DNA of 64,000 nt, from positions 1 to 64,000 of the forward strand of contig JAKQOW010000043.1 in NCBI GenBank assembly GCA_029565065.1. Direction: 5' to 3'. How positions within the stretch are numbered: position 1 is the stretch's first letter; each line of letters starts with the position of its first letter. The position numbers and the translations under genes are program-made. The DNA is from Acidobacteriota bacterium (lineage in GTDB: Bacteria > Acidobacteriota > JAAYUB01). This document shows, piece by piece, positions 49,135 through 58,174 of this stretch. Under the pieces are notes generated by a model. The model did no database searches. It saw only the letters and a list, made by a program, of their open reading frames with translations, and had not been told where the DNA came from.

Positions 49135-50700
49135 TCACTCGTCCGCGACACTCATTTGCATCGCCAAAACGTAACGGTCGTAACGGGGTTGCCAGAGGAT
49201 GTCCCGCCGGTAAGCGTAGCCGTCCCGGAGAAAGTAGAGCGGGATCCAGACCATTTCCTCTACGCACTTGCCCATGATCTGCTGGAGCACCGCCAGGCGT
49301 TGTTCGCGATCGGCGGTCTGGGTGCTGCGTTCGATGAGCAGATCCATCTCCGGATTGTTGTAGCCGACCGGATTGTAGAAACCGAAATTGGGATTCCCCC
49401 GACCCGAGTGGAAGCAATTCTCGCAAAAATCGGAGCTGTCGCCGGAGATGGCCAGCCACCCGGAGACGAAGCAGTCGTATTCCCGATTGGGCAGACTCGA
49501 CAGGAAGGAGTCGAACGGAATGGGCATCGGCCGGGTGCGGATCCCCACCGCCGCGAGGTGCCGGCTGCATTCCTCCACCGTCTCCCGAATCCGGAAGTAC
49601 TTGTGGGCGGGGTAGTACAAGGGGAACTCGTGGTCAAATGGGAACCGATTCCGCTTCAGGATTTCCAGCGCTCCGGACGGATTGTACGGCGGGATGGACA
49701 CCTTGTCGGCATAACCGAACACCAGCGGCGACACGAGCTGTCGCGCCGGCTCGGCCATGTCGCTCATGATCTGACGACAGAGCAGGTCCCGGTTGACGGC
49801 CATTGATACCGCCCGGCGAACTTCCGGATTGGTAAACGGGTTGGGCTCGCCGCCGGTCAGTGCGGATTTGAAGGTTAGGCCGATGTAGATGAGCCGGATG
49901 CCGGTCACGATATCGGTCCGGTAATCGGCTGCCGCCTTGATCTCCGGCATGACTGAGGGATCTGGATCCTTGACGAAATCGACCTGCCCGGCCAGCAATT
50001 GGCGCGTGCGCCGGACGTTGTCGCCGATGATCCGGAAGCGGACCGTCTCGAACAGCCGCGTGTGCCGCCAGTGCCGGCGGGTGGCCCGCAACGTGATTTC
50101 GCGGTTGCGTTCGTAGCGTTCCAGCCGATAGGGTCCCGAGCCCATGGGGTTGAACTGCAGGAATTCGGCGCTCTTGCCGCGGTAGAACCGCTCGGGAACG
50201 ATCAGGATCTGCGCCAGCTTCGACATGAGCGGCATGTAGGGTTGGTGCGTCACCACGCGGATGGTAGTGTCGTCCAGCACCTGGAACGACTGGATGTTGA
50301 CGAGGAACGGCTTGCGCGGCGAGCCGGGCAGGCTCAGGATGCGCTCGAAGCTGTACACCACGTCGCGGGCGGTGAGCCGGCTGCCGTCGTGAAACACGAT
50401 GTCGGGGCGGAGACTGATGATCCAGGTGACGGGATCCGGGTTGCGCCAGGACGCGGCCACCCAGGGGATCACCTTGAAGTTTCGGTCGAGGAAAACCAGC
50501 GGATCAAAGAGGTGAAAGCAGATCGTATTGGTGATCTCCTCGGAGTTGCCGTGCGGATCCAGATCCACCGGCCCCGTGGCCGTGGCGATGATCACCTCGG
50601 AACGGCCGTCGAGGGTCAGCCGGGTGTCGTCGTGGGTGCATCCGGAGAGGAGCACGACGATCAACAGGACGGCGGCACGCGCACAGTGGCTGCAACTCAT
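49135..50700 (-). CDS. Extracellular solute-binding lipoprotein, family 5 (peptide/nickel type)
   Basis: This 521-residue lipoprotein has a clear lipobox (VLLIVVLLSGCT). The family 5 fold is supported by VDLDPHGNSEEITN, DRNFKVIPWVAASWRNPDPVTWIISLR, DIVFHDGSRLTARDVVYSFE, GSGPYRLERYERNREI and the C-terminal LLIERSTQTADREQRLAVLQQIMGK. It would bind di- or oligopeptides for an ABC importer. No permease or ATPase gene is adjacent, so it is an orphan, either sharing a transporter encoded elsewhere or acting as a sensor. ATG 50700 follows GCGAGG. Confidence 0.88.
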   Translation of the reverse strand: MSCSHCARAAVLLIVVLLSGCTHDDTRLTLDGRSEVIIATATGPVDLDPHGNSEEITNTICFHLFDPLVFLDRNFKVIPWVAASWRNPDPVTWIISLRPDIVFHDGSRLTARDVVYSFERILSLPGSPRKPFLVNIQSFQVLDDTTIRVVTHQPYMPLMSKLAQILIVPERFYRGKSAEFLQFNPMGSGPYRLERYERNREITLRATRRHWRHTRLFETVRFRIIGDNVRRTRQLLAGQVDFVKDPDPSVMPEIKAAADYRTDIVTGIRLIYIGLTFKSALTGGEPNPFTNPEVRRAVSMAVNRDLLCRQIMSDMAEPARQLVSPLVFGYADKVSIPPYNPSGALEILKRNRFPFDHEFPLYYPAHKYFRIRETVEECSRHLAAVGIRTRPMPIPFDSFLSSLPNREYDCFVSGWLAISGDSSDFCENCFHSGRGNPNFGFYNPVGYNNPEMDLLIERSTQTADREQRLAVLQQIMGKCVEEMVWIPLYFLRDGYAYRRDILWQPRYDRYVLAMQMSVADE

Positions 50701-50755
50701 GGACACCTCGCTAGCATCCTGATCGTCACGCCGGAGATCGGCCTTTCGCCGGCTG

Positions 50756-51673
50756 TCATGGCCCGATCGACGGAAGCGAAACGTACCAGTCGATCACGGC
50801 TTGGCCGACGAACGCCCAGGCAAGGCCCGCCAGCACCAGCAGCGGCGTGAACGGAATCTCACCCAGACGCTTGCCGCGACGCAGCGACATGATGCCGAGC
50901 CCGATCAGCGAGCCGGCGCATGAGGCGATGAACGTGCAGATGCAGCCGCACACCACGCCCCAGAACGCGCCGGTCATCATCATGGCCTTGACGGCGCCGA
51001 AGCCCAGGCCCTCGCTTCCCCGACGTCGTTTGTACAACCAACCGATCAGCCAGCCACCACCACCCAGCACGACGGCACCGGCCAGGGCGTCGAGAGGCGC
51101 CTCCAGCGATCCGGCGGGCAGTCCCCGCGATGGCGAGGCGCAGGCGGCGGCGAATCCGGCGATGGTCCCGCCGAAGGTGAAGATATCCGGAGAGATGCAG
51201 TTCTCCGCGTCCTGCCAGGACACCCACCCCAGTGGCCAGGCGCAGGTCAGGAACAGCAGTGCGTGCCGGAAGGTTTCGCTCCATCCGTGCGCGCCCAACA
51301 GTCCCGCAGTCAAAGCCACAAACAGCAGCTCGAACAGCGGCCAAAAAGGCGCCACCCGGCAAGCCGCCGCCAGACCGGGCACTTGCAGGCAAATCCGGCG
51401 CACAGCCAGCAGCGTGTCGAGCGGGATTGACGGACGCATGGCCAGCGCCAGCAGCAGCATCAGCGGTTCCGGTGTGCCGGACACGGTCACGGTCCGGCCG
51501 GCGATCCGCCGGTCGCCGGCGGGCACGTCCTTCATTCGATCAGCCGGCCCGGCGGGATCCAGCTCCCGGCGCAGATGCCCCCGCAGGCGGGACGCGATGA
51601 GCAGGTCCAGCAGGAACGCCAGGACCAGCGCGGCAGCGAACACCCCGAGCATGAGCACGGGCGGAACGGGCAT
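50756..51673 (-). CDS. Prepilin-peptidase-like membrane protein lacking one catalytic Asp
   Basis: This 305-residue membrane protein is of the A24 aspartic peptidase type. The first active-site block is clear (SWQDAENCISPDIFTFGG, with D155 and a P-D six residues on). The second block, normally GxGDxK, reads GFGAVKAM with Ala at position 227 (codon GCC at 50993-50995). PilD-type enzymes need both Asp residues, so cleavage activity is doubtful. The N-terminal 120 residues are also unlike PilD and lack its four-Cys methyltransferase domain. It lies upstream of the substrate-binding lipoprotein gene on the same strand. It may be a degenerate paralogue with a scaffold role. Confidence 0.72.
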   Translation of the reverse strand: MPVPPVLMLGVFAAALVLAFLLDLLIASRLRGHLRRELDPAGPADRMKDVPAGDRRIAGRTVTVSGTPEPLMLLLALAMRPSIPLDTLLAVRRICLQVPGLAAACRVAPFWPLFELLFVALTAGLLGAHGWSETFRHALLFLTCAWPLGWVSWQDAENCISPDIFTFGGTIAGFAAACASPSRGLPAGSLEAPLDALAGAVVLGGGGWLIGWLYKRRRGSEGLGFGAVKAMMMTGAFWGVVCGCICTFIASCAGSLIGLGIMSLRRGKRLGEIPFTPLLVLAGLAWAFVGQAVIDWYVSLPSIGP

Positions 51674-51758
51674 ATCCGGATTATAACACGGACCGGAGAT
51701 CGGCGACGGGTGGCAGGGCCTGCCGCAGCGTGCGGCCAGCCGGTCCGCCGCCTCCGCG

Positions 51759-54700
51759 TCAGGCGATGTACTGGACGGCGCCCGGGTACGTCAGAGCTTC
51801 GATCTGGAGTTTGAGTTCCGCCGACCACCGGACCTTGAAAAACTCGTTCGCTTCCAGCCAGGCGACGCCGGCCCCCGGCCGCCGCAGGAGGATCTCCACA
51901 CCGCAGTCGCCCCGCTGGGTGGCCAGCAAATCGGCGAGTTCCACGGCGTTCGGTTCCGAAATCCGCTCCAGATCCAGCTCAAGCCGGATCAGACTGACTT
52001 GCCGGTCCTTGGCGTCCTCCAGCGGATACAACTCCCGGACCACCACCTTCAGGTTGCCGTTCTCCTCCTGGTCCACCACGCCGACAGCCAGCAGCGGCCG
52101 GTCCGGCTGAATCAGCTTCTCGTGCGTTTCGAACACTTTCGGGAACACCACGAAATCGATGGTGCCGGTGAGGTCTTCGAGCAATCCCACGCACATCTGC
52201 TCCCGGTTCTTCATGGTCTTCTTGTACCGCAATTCGCTGAGGACGCACCCGACCCGTACCCGCTTGTCAATCAGACTCTCGGTGATCTGGTCCAGGGTGA
52301 AATCGGTGTACTTGCCGATGAACTCGGCGTACGCGTTCAGGGGGTGGCCCGAGATGTAGAAGCCCATGATCTCCTTCTCGAACGAGAGAATCGTCTTCTC
52401 GTCCCACTCGGGCACGTCCGCCTCCGGTTCCGGCCCCGCCATGACGGCGTCGTCGCCGCCGTCCATCCCGCCGAAGAGGCTCTTCTGGCCGAGGCTCCGG
52501 TCCCGCTGGCGGTTCTGGGCGAACGCCATGGTCCGCTCCAACCCCTGCATGAGCTGCGCCCGGCTGCGGCCCACTTCGTCGAACACGCCGGCCTTGATCA
52601 TGCTTTCCAGCACGCGCGAGTTGACCTGGCGCAGGTCCACCCGGCAGCAGAAGTCGCTCAGTGACCGGAACGGCCCGCCGGTGCGCCGGGCGCCGAGGAT
52701 CTGCAGAATGGCCGTCTCGCCCACGTTCTTGAGCGCGCCGAGGCCGAACCGGATCCCTTCGCGGGTGGGCAGGAAATCCAGCTCGCTCTGGTTGACCGAC
52801 GGCGGCAGGATCCGGATGCCCATCTGCTTGCACTCGGAAATGTACTTCACGACCTTCTTGGTGTCGTTTTTTTCACTGGTGAGCAGTGCCGCCATGAACT
52901 CGTTCGGGTAGTGGGCCTTGAGATAGGCGGTCTGATAGGCGACCCAGGCGTAGGCGGCCGAGTGCGACTTGTTGAACCCGTATTCACCGAAGCCGCGCAT
53001 CAGCTCGTAAAGCTCCTTGGCCTTGTTGGGCTTGATGCCCCGCTCGGTGGAGCCGGTCACGAACTTCCCCTCCATCTTGTTCATCACATCCTGCTGCTTC
53101 TTGCCCATGGCCTTGCGCAGCGTGTCCGCTTCGCCCGGAGTGAAGCTGGCCAGGCGGGACACGATCTGCATGACCTGTTCCTGGTAGGCGATGACGCCAT
53201 AGGTGTCCTTCAGGATGGGCTCCAGCTCCGGCACGGTGTACTGGCTGACGCTCTCGCCGTTCTTGCGCCGGATGAAATCGTCCACCATCTTCCCCTTGAT
53301 GGGACCGGGACGGTAGAGGGCGTTCATGGCGATCAGATCCTCGATGCGGCTGGGCTTGAGCTGCCGCAAGTAGTTGCGCATGCCCGAGCTTTCAAACTGG
53401 AAAATGCCGGCGGTGCGGCCCTCGCAGAAGATCTGGTAGGTGGGCGCATCGTCGAGCGGGATGTGGTCGATGTCGAGGGCGAGCCCGTGGTTGATCTGGA
53501 TCATCCGCAGGGTGTCCTGAATCACCGTCAGGGTGATGAGCCCCAAGAAGTCCATCTTCAGGAAGCCGAGCTTCTCGATGTCCTTCATGTTGTACTGGGT
53601 CAGGACCTCGCCCTCGCCGCGGGTGGCGATGGGGATGATGTCCAGCAGCGGCTGCGGGGCGATGACCACGCCGGCGGCGTGGATGGAGCTGTGCCGGCTC
53701 AATCCCTCGAGGCGGCGGGAAATGTCGATGAGCTGCAGCACCTCGGGGTTCCGCTCGGCCATCGCGTCGATGGCCTCCTGGAGGCGCGGCTCCTCCTGGA
53801 GCGCCCGCTCCAGGGTGATGTTCAACTCCATGGGGATGAGTTTGGCGATGCGGTCCACGTCGGTGTAGGACATGCCCAACACGCGCCCCACGTCGCGGAC
53901 CACCGCCCGGGCTTTCATGGTGCCGAAGGTGACGATCTGGCAGACGCAGTCCTTGCCGTACTTCTCGGTGACGTAGCGGATGACCTCCTCGCGGCGCCGG
54001 GCGCAGAAGTCGATATCGATGTCGGGGGGCGAGATGCGCTCGGGGTTGAGGAAGCGTTCGAACAGCAAGTCGTATCGCAGCGGGTCCAGGTCCGTGATGC
54101 GGAGCGAGTAGGCGACCAGGCTGCCGGCCGCGGAACCGCGGCCCGGTCCGACGGCGATGCCCCGTTCGCGGGCCTGGCGGATGAAGTCCCACACGATGAG
54201 AAAGTAGCCGGGAAACTCCTGGCGCTTGATGACGCCGATCTCGAACTCCAGCCGTTGGTGGTACTCGTCGAGGGTGTGGCGGGTTCGGCCGGTGGCGATG
54301 TCCGCCTCGATGCTCTTAAGCCGCTCGGCAAAGCCGGCGCGGGTGACCGCCTCGAAATACTCATCGATGGTGGAGCCGGTGGGGATATCGAAGCGCGGAT
54401 AATAGCGGGACTGCAGGTCGAATTCAAACTGGCACCGCTCGGCCACCTGCAACGTGTTGGCCAGCGCGTCCGGCACGTGGCCGAAGCGGGCGGCCATCTC
54501 ATCGGCGGTCTTGACGTAGAATTCCTTCGACTGGAACTCCATCCGGTTTTCGTCGGCCAGGAGCTTGCCGGTTTGGATGCACACGAGCACTTCATGGGCC
54601 AGGGCGTCGGCGGGTTCGAGATAGTGGCAGTCGTTCGTCGCAACGAGGGGGATGCCGGTCCGGCGGGACAGCGCGACGAGCGCTTCGTTGACTGGCGCCT

Positions 54701-55247
54701 GGTTGGGCAGGCCGTGGTCCTGGAGTTCCAGGTAGAAGTTGCCCTCGCCGAAGATCTCCACGTAGCGGCGGGCGGCGGCTTCGGCCCCGGCTTCGTTGCC
54801 GGCCATGATGCACGTGGGGATCTCCCCGGCCAGGCAGGCGGACAGGCCGATCAGGCCGCGGGCGTGCCGGCGGAGGAGCTCGAAGTCGATGCGGGGGCGG
54901 TAGTAGAACCCCTCCAGGTAACTCAGGGAGATCAGTCGGCACAGGTTGTGATAGCCGTCCCGGTCCTTCACCAGCAGGATGAGGTGGAAGCTGTCCTCGC
55001 TGGCGCGGGTCTTCTCGTGCCGGCTGCCCGAAACGATGTACACCTCGCTGCCGATGATGGGCTTGATGCCGGCCTTCTTCGCCTTCTCGTAGAACTGCAC
55101 GGCGCCGTACAGGTTGCCGTGGTCGGTGATGGCCAGGGCCGGCATCCCGCTGGCGGCGGCCTTGGCCACCAGCCGGTCGATGGCGCAGGCGCCGTCGAGC
55201 AGCGAGTAATCGGTGTGCACGTGCAGATGGACGAACGGTTGGCTCAT
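51759..55247 (-). CDS. dnaE: DNA polymerase III alpha subunit
   Basis: This 1162-residue replicative polymerase carries the N-terminal PHP domain (HVHTDYSLLDGACAIDRLV, ALAITDHGNLYG), which retains the His/Asp metal-site residues. The polymerase palm has GPGRGSAAGSLVAYSL and catalytic PDIDIDFCARRREEVI, then GFMEYGFNKSHSAAYAWVAY-type fingers (EYGFNKSHSAAYAWVAYQTA), a helix-hairpin-helix region, and an OB-fold domain at the C terminus (VRVGCVLSELRYKKTMKN, LLEDLTGTIDFVVFPKVFE). The length is as in other DnaE1 proteins. Start ATG 55247 is close to the upstream glmS-like stop (55273), so both may be co-transcribed. Confidence 0.97.
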   Translation of the reverse strand: MSQPFVHLHVHTDYSLLDGACAIDRLVAKAAASGMPALAITDHGNLYGAVQFYEKAKKAGIKPIIGSEVYIVSGSRHEKTRASEDSFHLILLVKDRDGYHNLCRLISLSYLEGFYYRPRIDFELLRRHARGLIGLSACLAGEIPTCIMAGNEAGAEAAARRYVEIFGEGNFYLELQDHGLPNQAPVNEALVALSRRTGIPLVATNDCHYLEPADALAHEVLVCIQTGKLLADENRMEFQSKEFYVKTADEMAARFGHVPDALANTLQVAERCQFEFDLQSRYYPRFDIPTGSTIDEYFEAVTRAGFAERLKSIEADIATGRTRHTLDEYHQRLEFEIGVIKRQEFPGYFLIVWDFIRQARERGIAVGPGRGSAAGSLVAYSLRITDLDPLRYDLLFERFLNPERISPPDIDIDFCARRREEVIRYVTEKYGKDCVCQIVTFGTMKARAVVRDVGRVLGMSYTDVDRIAKLIPMELNITLERALQEEPRLQEAIDAMAERNPEVLQLIDISRRLEGLSRHSSIHAAGVVIAPQPLLDIIPIATRGEGEVLTQYNMKDIEKLGFLKMDFLGLITLTVIQDTLRMIQINHGLALDIDHIPLDDAPTYQIFCEGRTAGIFQFESSGMRNYLRQLKPSRIEDLIAMNALYRPGPIKGKMVDDFIRRKNGESVSQYTVPELEPILKDTYGVIAYQEQVMQIVSRLASFTPGEADTLRKAMGKKQQDVMNKMEGKFVTGSTERGIKPNKAKELYELMRGFGEYGFNKSHSAAYAWVAYQTAYLKAHYPNEFMAALLTSEKNDTKKVVKYISECKQMGIRILPPSVNQSELDFLPTREGIRFGLGALKNVGETAILQILGARRTGGPFRSLSDFCCRVDLRQVNSRVLESMIKAGVFDEVGRSRAQLMQGLERTMAFAQNRQRDRSLGQKSLFGGMDGGDDAVMAGPEPEADVPEWDEKTILSFEKEIMGFYISGHPLNAYAEFIGKYTDFTLDQITESLIDKRVRVGCVLSELRYKKTMKNREQMCVGLLEDLTGTIDFVVFPKVFETHEKLIQPDRPLLAVGVVDQEENGNLKVVVRELYPLEDAKDRQVSLIRLELDLERISEPNAVELADLLATQRGDCGVEILLRRPGAGVAWLEANEFFKVRWSAELKLQIEALTYPGAVQYIA

Positions 55248-55272
55248 GGGATTCGCGACTCCGCCGGATGTC

Positions 55273-57957
55273 TCAGTCCACAGTGATCGACTTGCTGACG
55301 TTTTTCGGCACGTCGGGGTGCACGCCGTGCATCGGGATTCTTAGCCGGTTCAGATACTTCATCTTCAGGACGCTCATCTCGAGCGCCAGCATCTGCAGGG
55401 CGACGACGGCCGAGAACGGATAGAGCAGCTCGCTGCCGGTGCGCGGCAGCGTCAGATAGTAGCTCCGGTAACCGGGCGCGTCAGCCGGGGGCCGGATTGC
55501 CGCCTGGCGCAACTCCTCGTTCTCCTCGGCGATGACATAGATGGCGGCGCCCCGGATTTTGTGAGTGTTGATCTGGGAGATGGTGAGCTCCACGTCACGC
55601 TGGGTGGGCGGGGTGAGGAACAGGAGCGGGTACGGCGCAAAGAGCGGAGAGTAGAAATCGCGCTGCAGGAGCGGCTGGAGCGCCCGCTCCTCCTCCGGGC
55701 GCAGGTGGAACGGCCGGCTGTGGTGCACCAGGAAATCGGCCAGCGCCGCGGCCAGCGGCCCGAGCGCCGCCGGCGGGAGCCCACCCGCCTGGACCCGCTC
55801 GGCCAGCTCCGCGTACAGGCCGGTGAATCCGGTCAGTCCGTGCTGGACCTGCTCCAGGCCGAAGGTGAAATTTTTGCCCAGGATGGTGTTGGGACCGTGC
55901 TTAAACTCCGATGCCTCCATCCCCTCGCTGTGGTTCAAAACCACCTCGCGGATCTTCAGCGCCCCCTCCCGGGCCAATCCCACGTTGGCGGCCGAGAGGA
56001 TGTGGGCCGAAGGGCTCAGGTAGATCTCCTCGGCCAGTTCCCGGACGCGGAGTCGCACCTGGCGGTGAGTCTCGTCGAGGAGCTGGGGGATCCGGAGAAA
56101 CTGCTGGCGCCCCGACTCGTAGGCGGCGCCCGTCTCGCCGCGCAGCTCGAGGCACTTGAGCGCCAGCCCGAAGAGCAGCACCAGCTGGTTGGTGAAGCTC
56201 TTGGTGGCGGGTACCGCGATCTCCGGGCCGCACAGGATCGGGAGATAGAAGTCGCACTTCTCCTGGGCCAGCGTGGAATTGACGTTGTTGACGATCATCA
56301 GCCGCCGGACCGGCACGCGGGCCGCCAGGGCGTTGCAGATGTCCACCAGGTCCTTGGTTTCGCCGCTCTGCGAAATTCCGATGAACAGATCGTCGGCGGT
56401 GATGGACTCGTGAGCTTCGGCGCGGAACTCGCCCGGGAGCATGCAGGCGACCGGGATGCCGGCCAGCCGGTTCAGGATGGCCGCCCCGGCCCGCGCGGCG
56501 TTGTAGGAGGAGCCGCAGGCCACCATGTAGATCCGCCGCGCCCGGTGCGCCTCCAGCTCCCGGGCGAATTTCTCCACCCAGCCGCGCAACGAATAGCGGT
56601 GCTTGTACTGGAAGAGGGTGTCGGTGATCATCAGCCGCTCCCGCCACTCGCCGCCGGTGAGGCGGTGCATCTCCTGCAGGAAGCCCTCCTCGACGGAGGC
56701 GAACGGCCGGGTTTCAGGCACCGCCTCGGCGTAGCGGCGGAAGAGCCCATCGCTGCCCACCGCCGCCTCCAGCCGGCCGAAGTCCTCGCCGCCGAAAATC
56801 GCCGCGAGGTCGTCGAGGAGATGGCGGGTATCGGTCTGAAAGCTGGCCTGGCGGACCGACTGACGGACGCGGAAGGCCAACTCCCGCATGCCGTCGTACC
56901 GGGCGAACAGCTCCTCCCGGACACCGTTGCCGGGCTGAAACAGGTCGATCAGCTCCGCGGCGGCCTCACCCTGGGCGGCGATCTCCTGTTCCATGAAGAA
57001 CTGAAACGGCGGACGCAGCGCCATGTCGCGGACGCGCAGCTTGGACCGCTTGGGGAGCCGCCGCTCGGCCACCCGCGGATCCGTCAGCGAATACACCGTC
57101 CAGTTCGCATTGTCGAAGTGGACGAACTCCCCTTCGGACAGCGGGATGAGGATGCGCGTCAGGCTCAGCACCGCCGACAGGTCGCTGGAGGTGAGAATGA
57201 AGTCACCGTTGTCGTCAGAGCCCTTGCCCACATACAGCGAACTGCCGCTCTTGATGGCGTAGGCTTCTTCCAGCACCGGGTCCACGATCACCGCGGCGTA
57301 CGAGCCGCGGATCTTCCGGCTCCCCTGGCGGATGGCCTCGATCATACAGGCGCGCCGCACCGCCCGCTCCTCGCGCCGGTCGGCGGGGTGCTTCTCCAGG
57401 TTGAGGAAGAAGAAATGCTCCATGGTGTGGACCAGCATTTCGCCGTCGTTGTCGCTGAGGACGATATGCCCCTCCAGCCGCAGGTCGTCCTTGAGCGCCT
57501 CGCAGTTGGTGAGGTTGCCGTTGTGCGCCCCGTAGATGCGGGTCTTGCAGGCGACCAGGTGCGGCTGGGCGTTGAGGTCGTCCACCGCGCCGAAGGTGGC
57601 CCAGCGGACCTGGCCGCAGAACAGGCGGCCCGGCAGGGTCTCCAGCTCCAGCGCCTTGACCACGTTGGACGGGGCGCCCACCGATTTCTTGAGCACGATC
57701 CGCTCGTCGTCCTGGATGCACAGGCCGGTCGAGTCGTACCCCCGGTATTCCAGTTTTTCCAGCAGACGCGACGCGATTTCGCCCAGGCGGATGGTGCGTC
57801 TGGCGCAGACCATGCCCAGCACCCCGCAGCCGACGGCGGGCACAGGCACCGGCAGGGCGAACTGCCAGCCGGCAATCCGGCGGCGGATCGTGCCGGCCAG
57901 GCGCGACCGGCGGCGCGGTCCGGAATGCGCCCGGTGCAAACAGACGGTGACGGTCAT
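55273..57957 (-). CDS. Enlarged GlmS-like glucosamine-6-phosphate synthase (SIS/glutamine amidotransferase)
   Basis: GlmS makes glucosamine-6-phosphate from fructose-6-phosphate and glutamine. This 894-residue protein has a class II amidotransferase domain and two SIS domains. Matching motifs are RGYDSTG, RWATFGAVDD, GAHNGNLTN, VACGSSYNAA, SQSGETKD, GPEIAVPATKSFTNQL, GMEASEFKHGP and the C-terminal KNVSKSITVD. It is much longer than the usual 610 residues: about 43 residues precede the nucleophile Cys (VGCGVLGMV), and about 100 extra residues separate the amidotransferase and first SIS domains. In ordinary GlmS Cys1 follows the initiator Met. Here the Cys would need a cleaved propeptide, as in PurF, or the N-terminus may be mis-set. 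ATG 57957 has GGAG eight bases upstream. Confidence 0.82.
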   Translation of the reverse strand: MTVTVCLHRAHSGPRRRSRLAGTIRRRIAGWQFALPVPVPAVGCGVLGMVCARRTIRLGEIASRLLEKLEYRGYDSTGLCIQDDERIVLKKSVGAPSNVVKALELETLPGRLFCGQVRWATFGAVDDLNAQPHLVACKTRIYGAHNGNLTNCEALKDDLRLEGHIVLSDNDGEMLVHTMEHFFFLNLEKHPADRREERAVRRACMIEAIRQGSRKIRGSYAAVIVDPVLEEAYAIKSGSSLYVGKGSDDNGDFILTSSDLSAVLSLTRILIPLSEGEFVHFDNANWTVYSLTDPRVAERRLPKRSKLRVRDMALRPPFQFFMEQEIAAQGEAAAELIDLFQPGNGVREELFARYDGMRELAFRVRQSVRQASFQTDTRHLLDDLAAIFGGEDFGRLEAAVGSDGLFRRYAEAVPETRPFASVEEGFLQEMHRLTGGEWRERLMITDTLFQYKHRYSLRGWVEKFARELEAHRARRIYMVACGSSYNAARAGAAILNRLAGIPVACMLPGEFRAEAHESITADDLFIGISQSGETKDLVDICNALAARVPVRRLMIVNNVNSTLAQEKCDFYLPILCGPEIAVPATKSFTNQLVLLFGLALKCLELRGETGAAYESGRQQFLRIPQLLDETHRQVRLRVRELAEEIYLSPSAHILSAANVGLAREGALKIREVVLNHSEGMEASEFKHGPNTILGKNFTFGLEQVQHGLTGFTGLYAELAERVQAGGLPPAALGPLAAALADFLVHHSRPFHLRPEEERALQPLLQRDFYSPLFAPYPLLFLTPPTQRDVELTISQINTHKIRGAAIYVIAEENEELRQAAIRPPADAPGYRSYYLTLPRTGSELLYPFSAVVALQMLALEMSVLKMKYLNRLRIPMHGVHPDVPKNVSKSITVD

Positions 57958-58077
57958 GCGCATATCTCCAGAGGGGGCTTGGCGACCGGTCACGCCGGCC
58001 GGAGTGCTAGTCTAGCGGATGCCCTCCCGCCATGCAATCGGCTTTTCGTCGACTCCGGACGACAACCTCCGGCAACC

Positions 58078-58106
58078 TTTACATCGCCGGCTTTTTCGGC
58101 TATATT
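58078..58106 (+). promoter_or_regulatory. Promoter of the gld-type ABC operon
   Basis: TTTACA (58078-58083), a 17-base spacer and TATATT (58101-58106), both 5/6 to consensus, lie about 70 bases before the GTG start at 58175. Confidence 0.7.
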
Positions 58107-58174
58107 GGGCGGCTTTGAAACCGGACGTACGCACGAGCGTATGTACTCGTTTCAGACCAACCCCAGGAGGGCCT

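Noticed and set aside
52911..55286. Long open frame on the plus strand opposite dnaE, and another opposite the glmS-like gene (55561-58491)
   Set aside because: Same cause: antisense reading of GC-rich genes. Composition is skewed and no domain is seen.
57958..58174. Search for a glmS-type ribozyme or riboswitch upstream of the glmS-like gene
   Set aside because: No conserved core or plausible fold was recognised in the divergent spacer.
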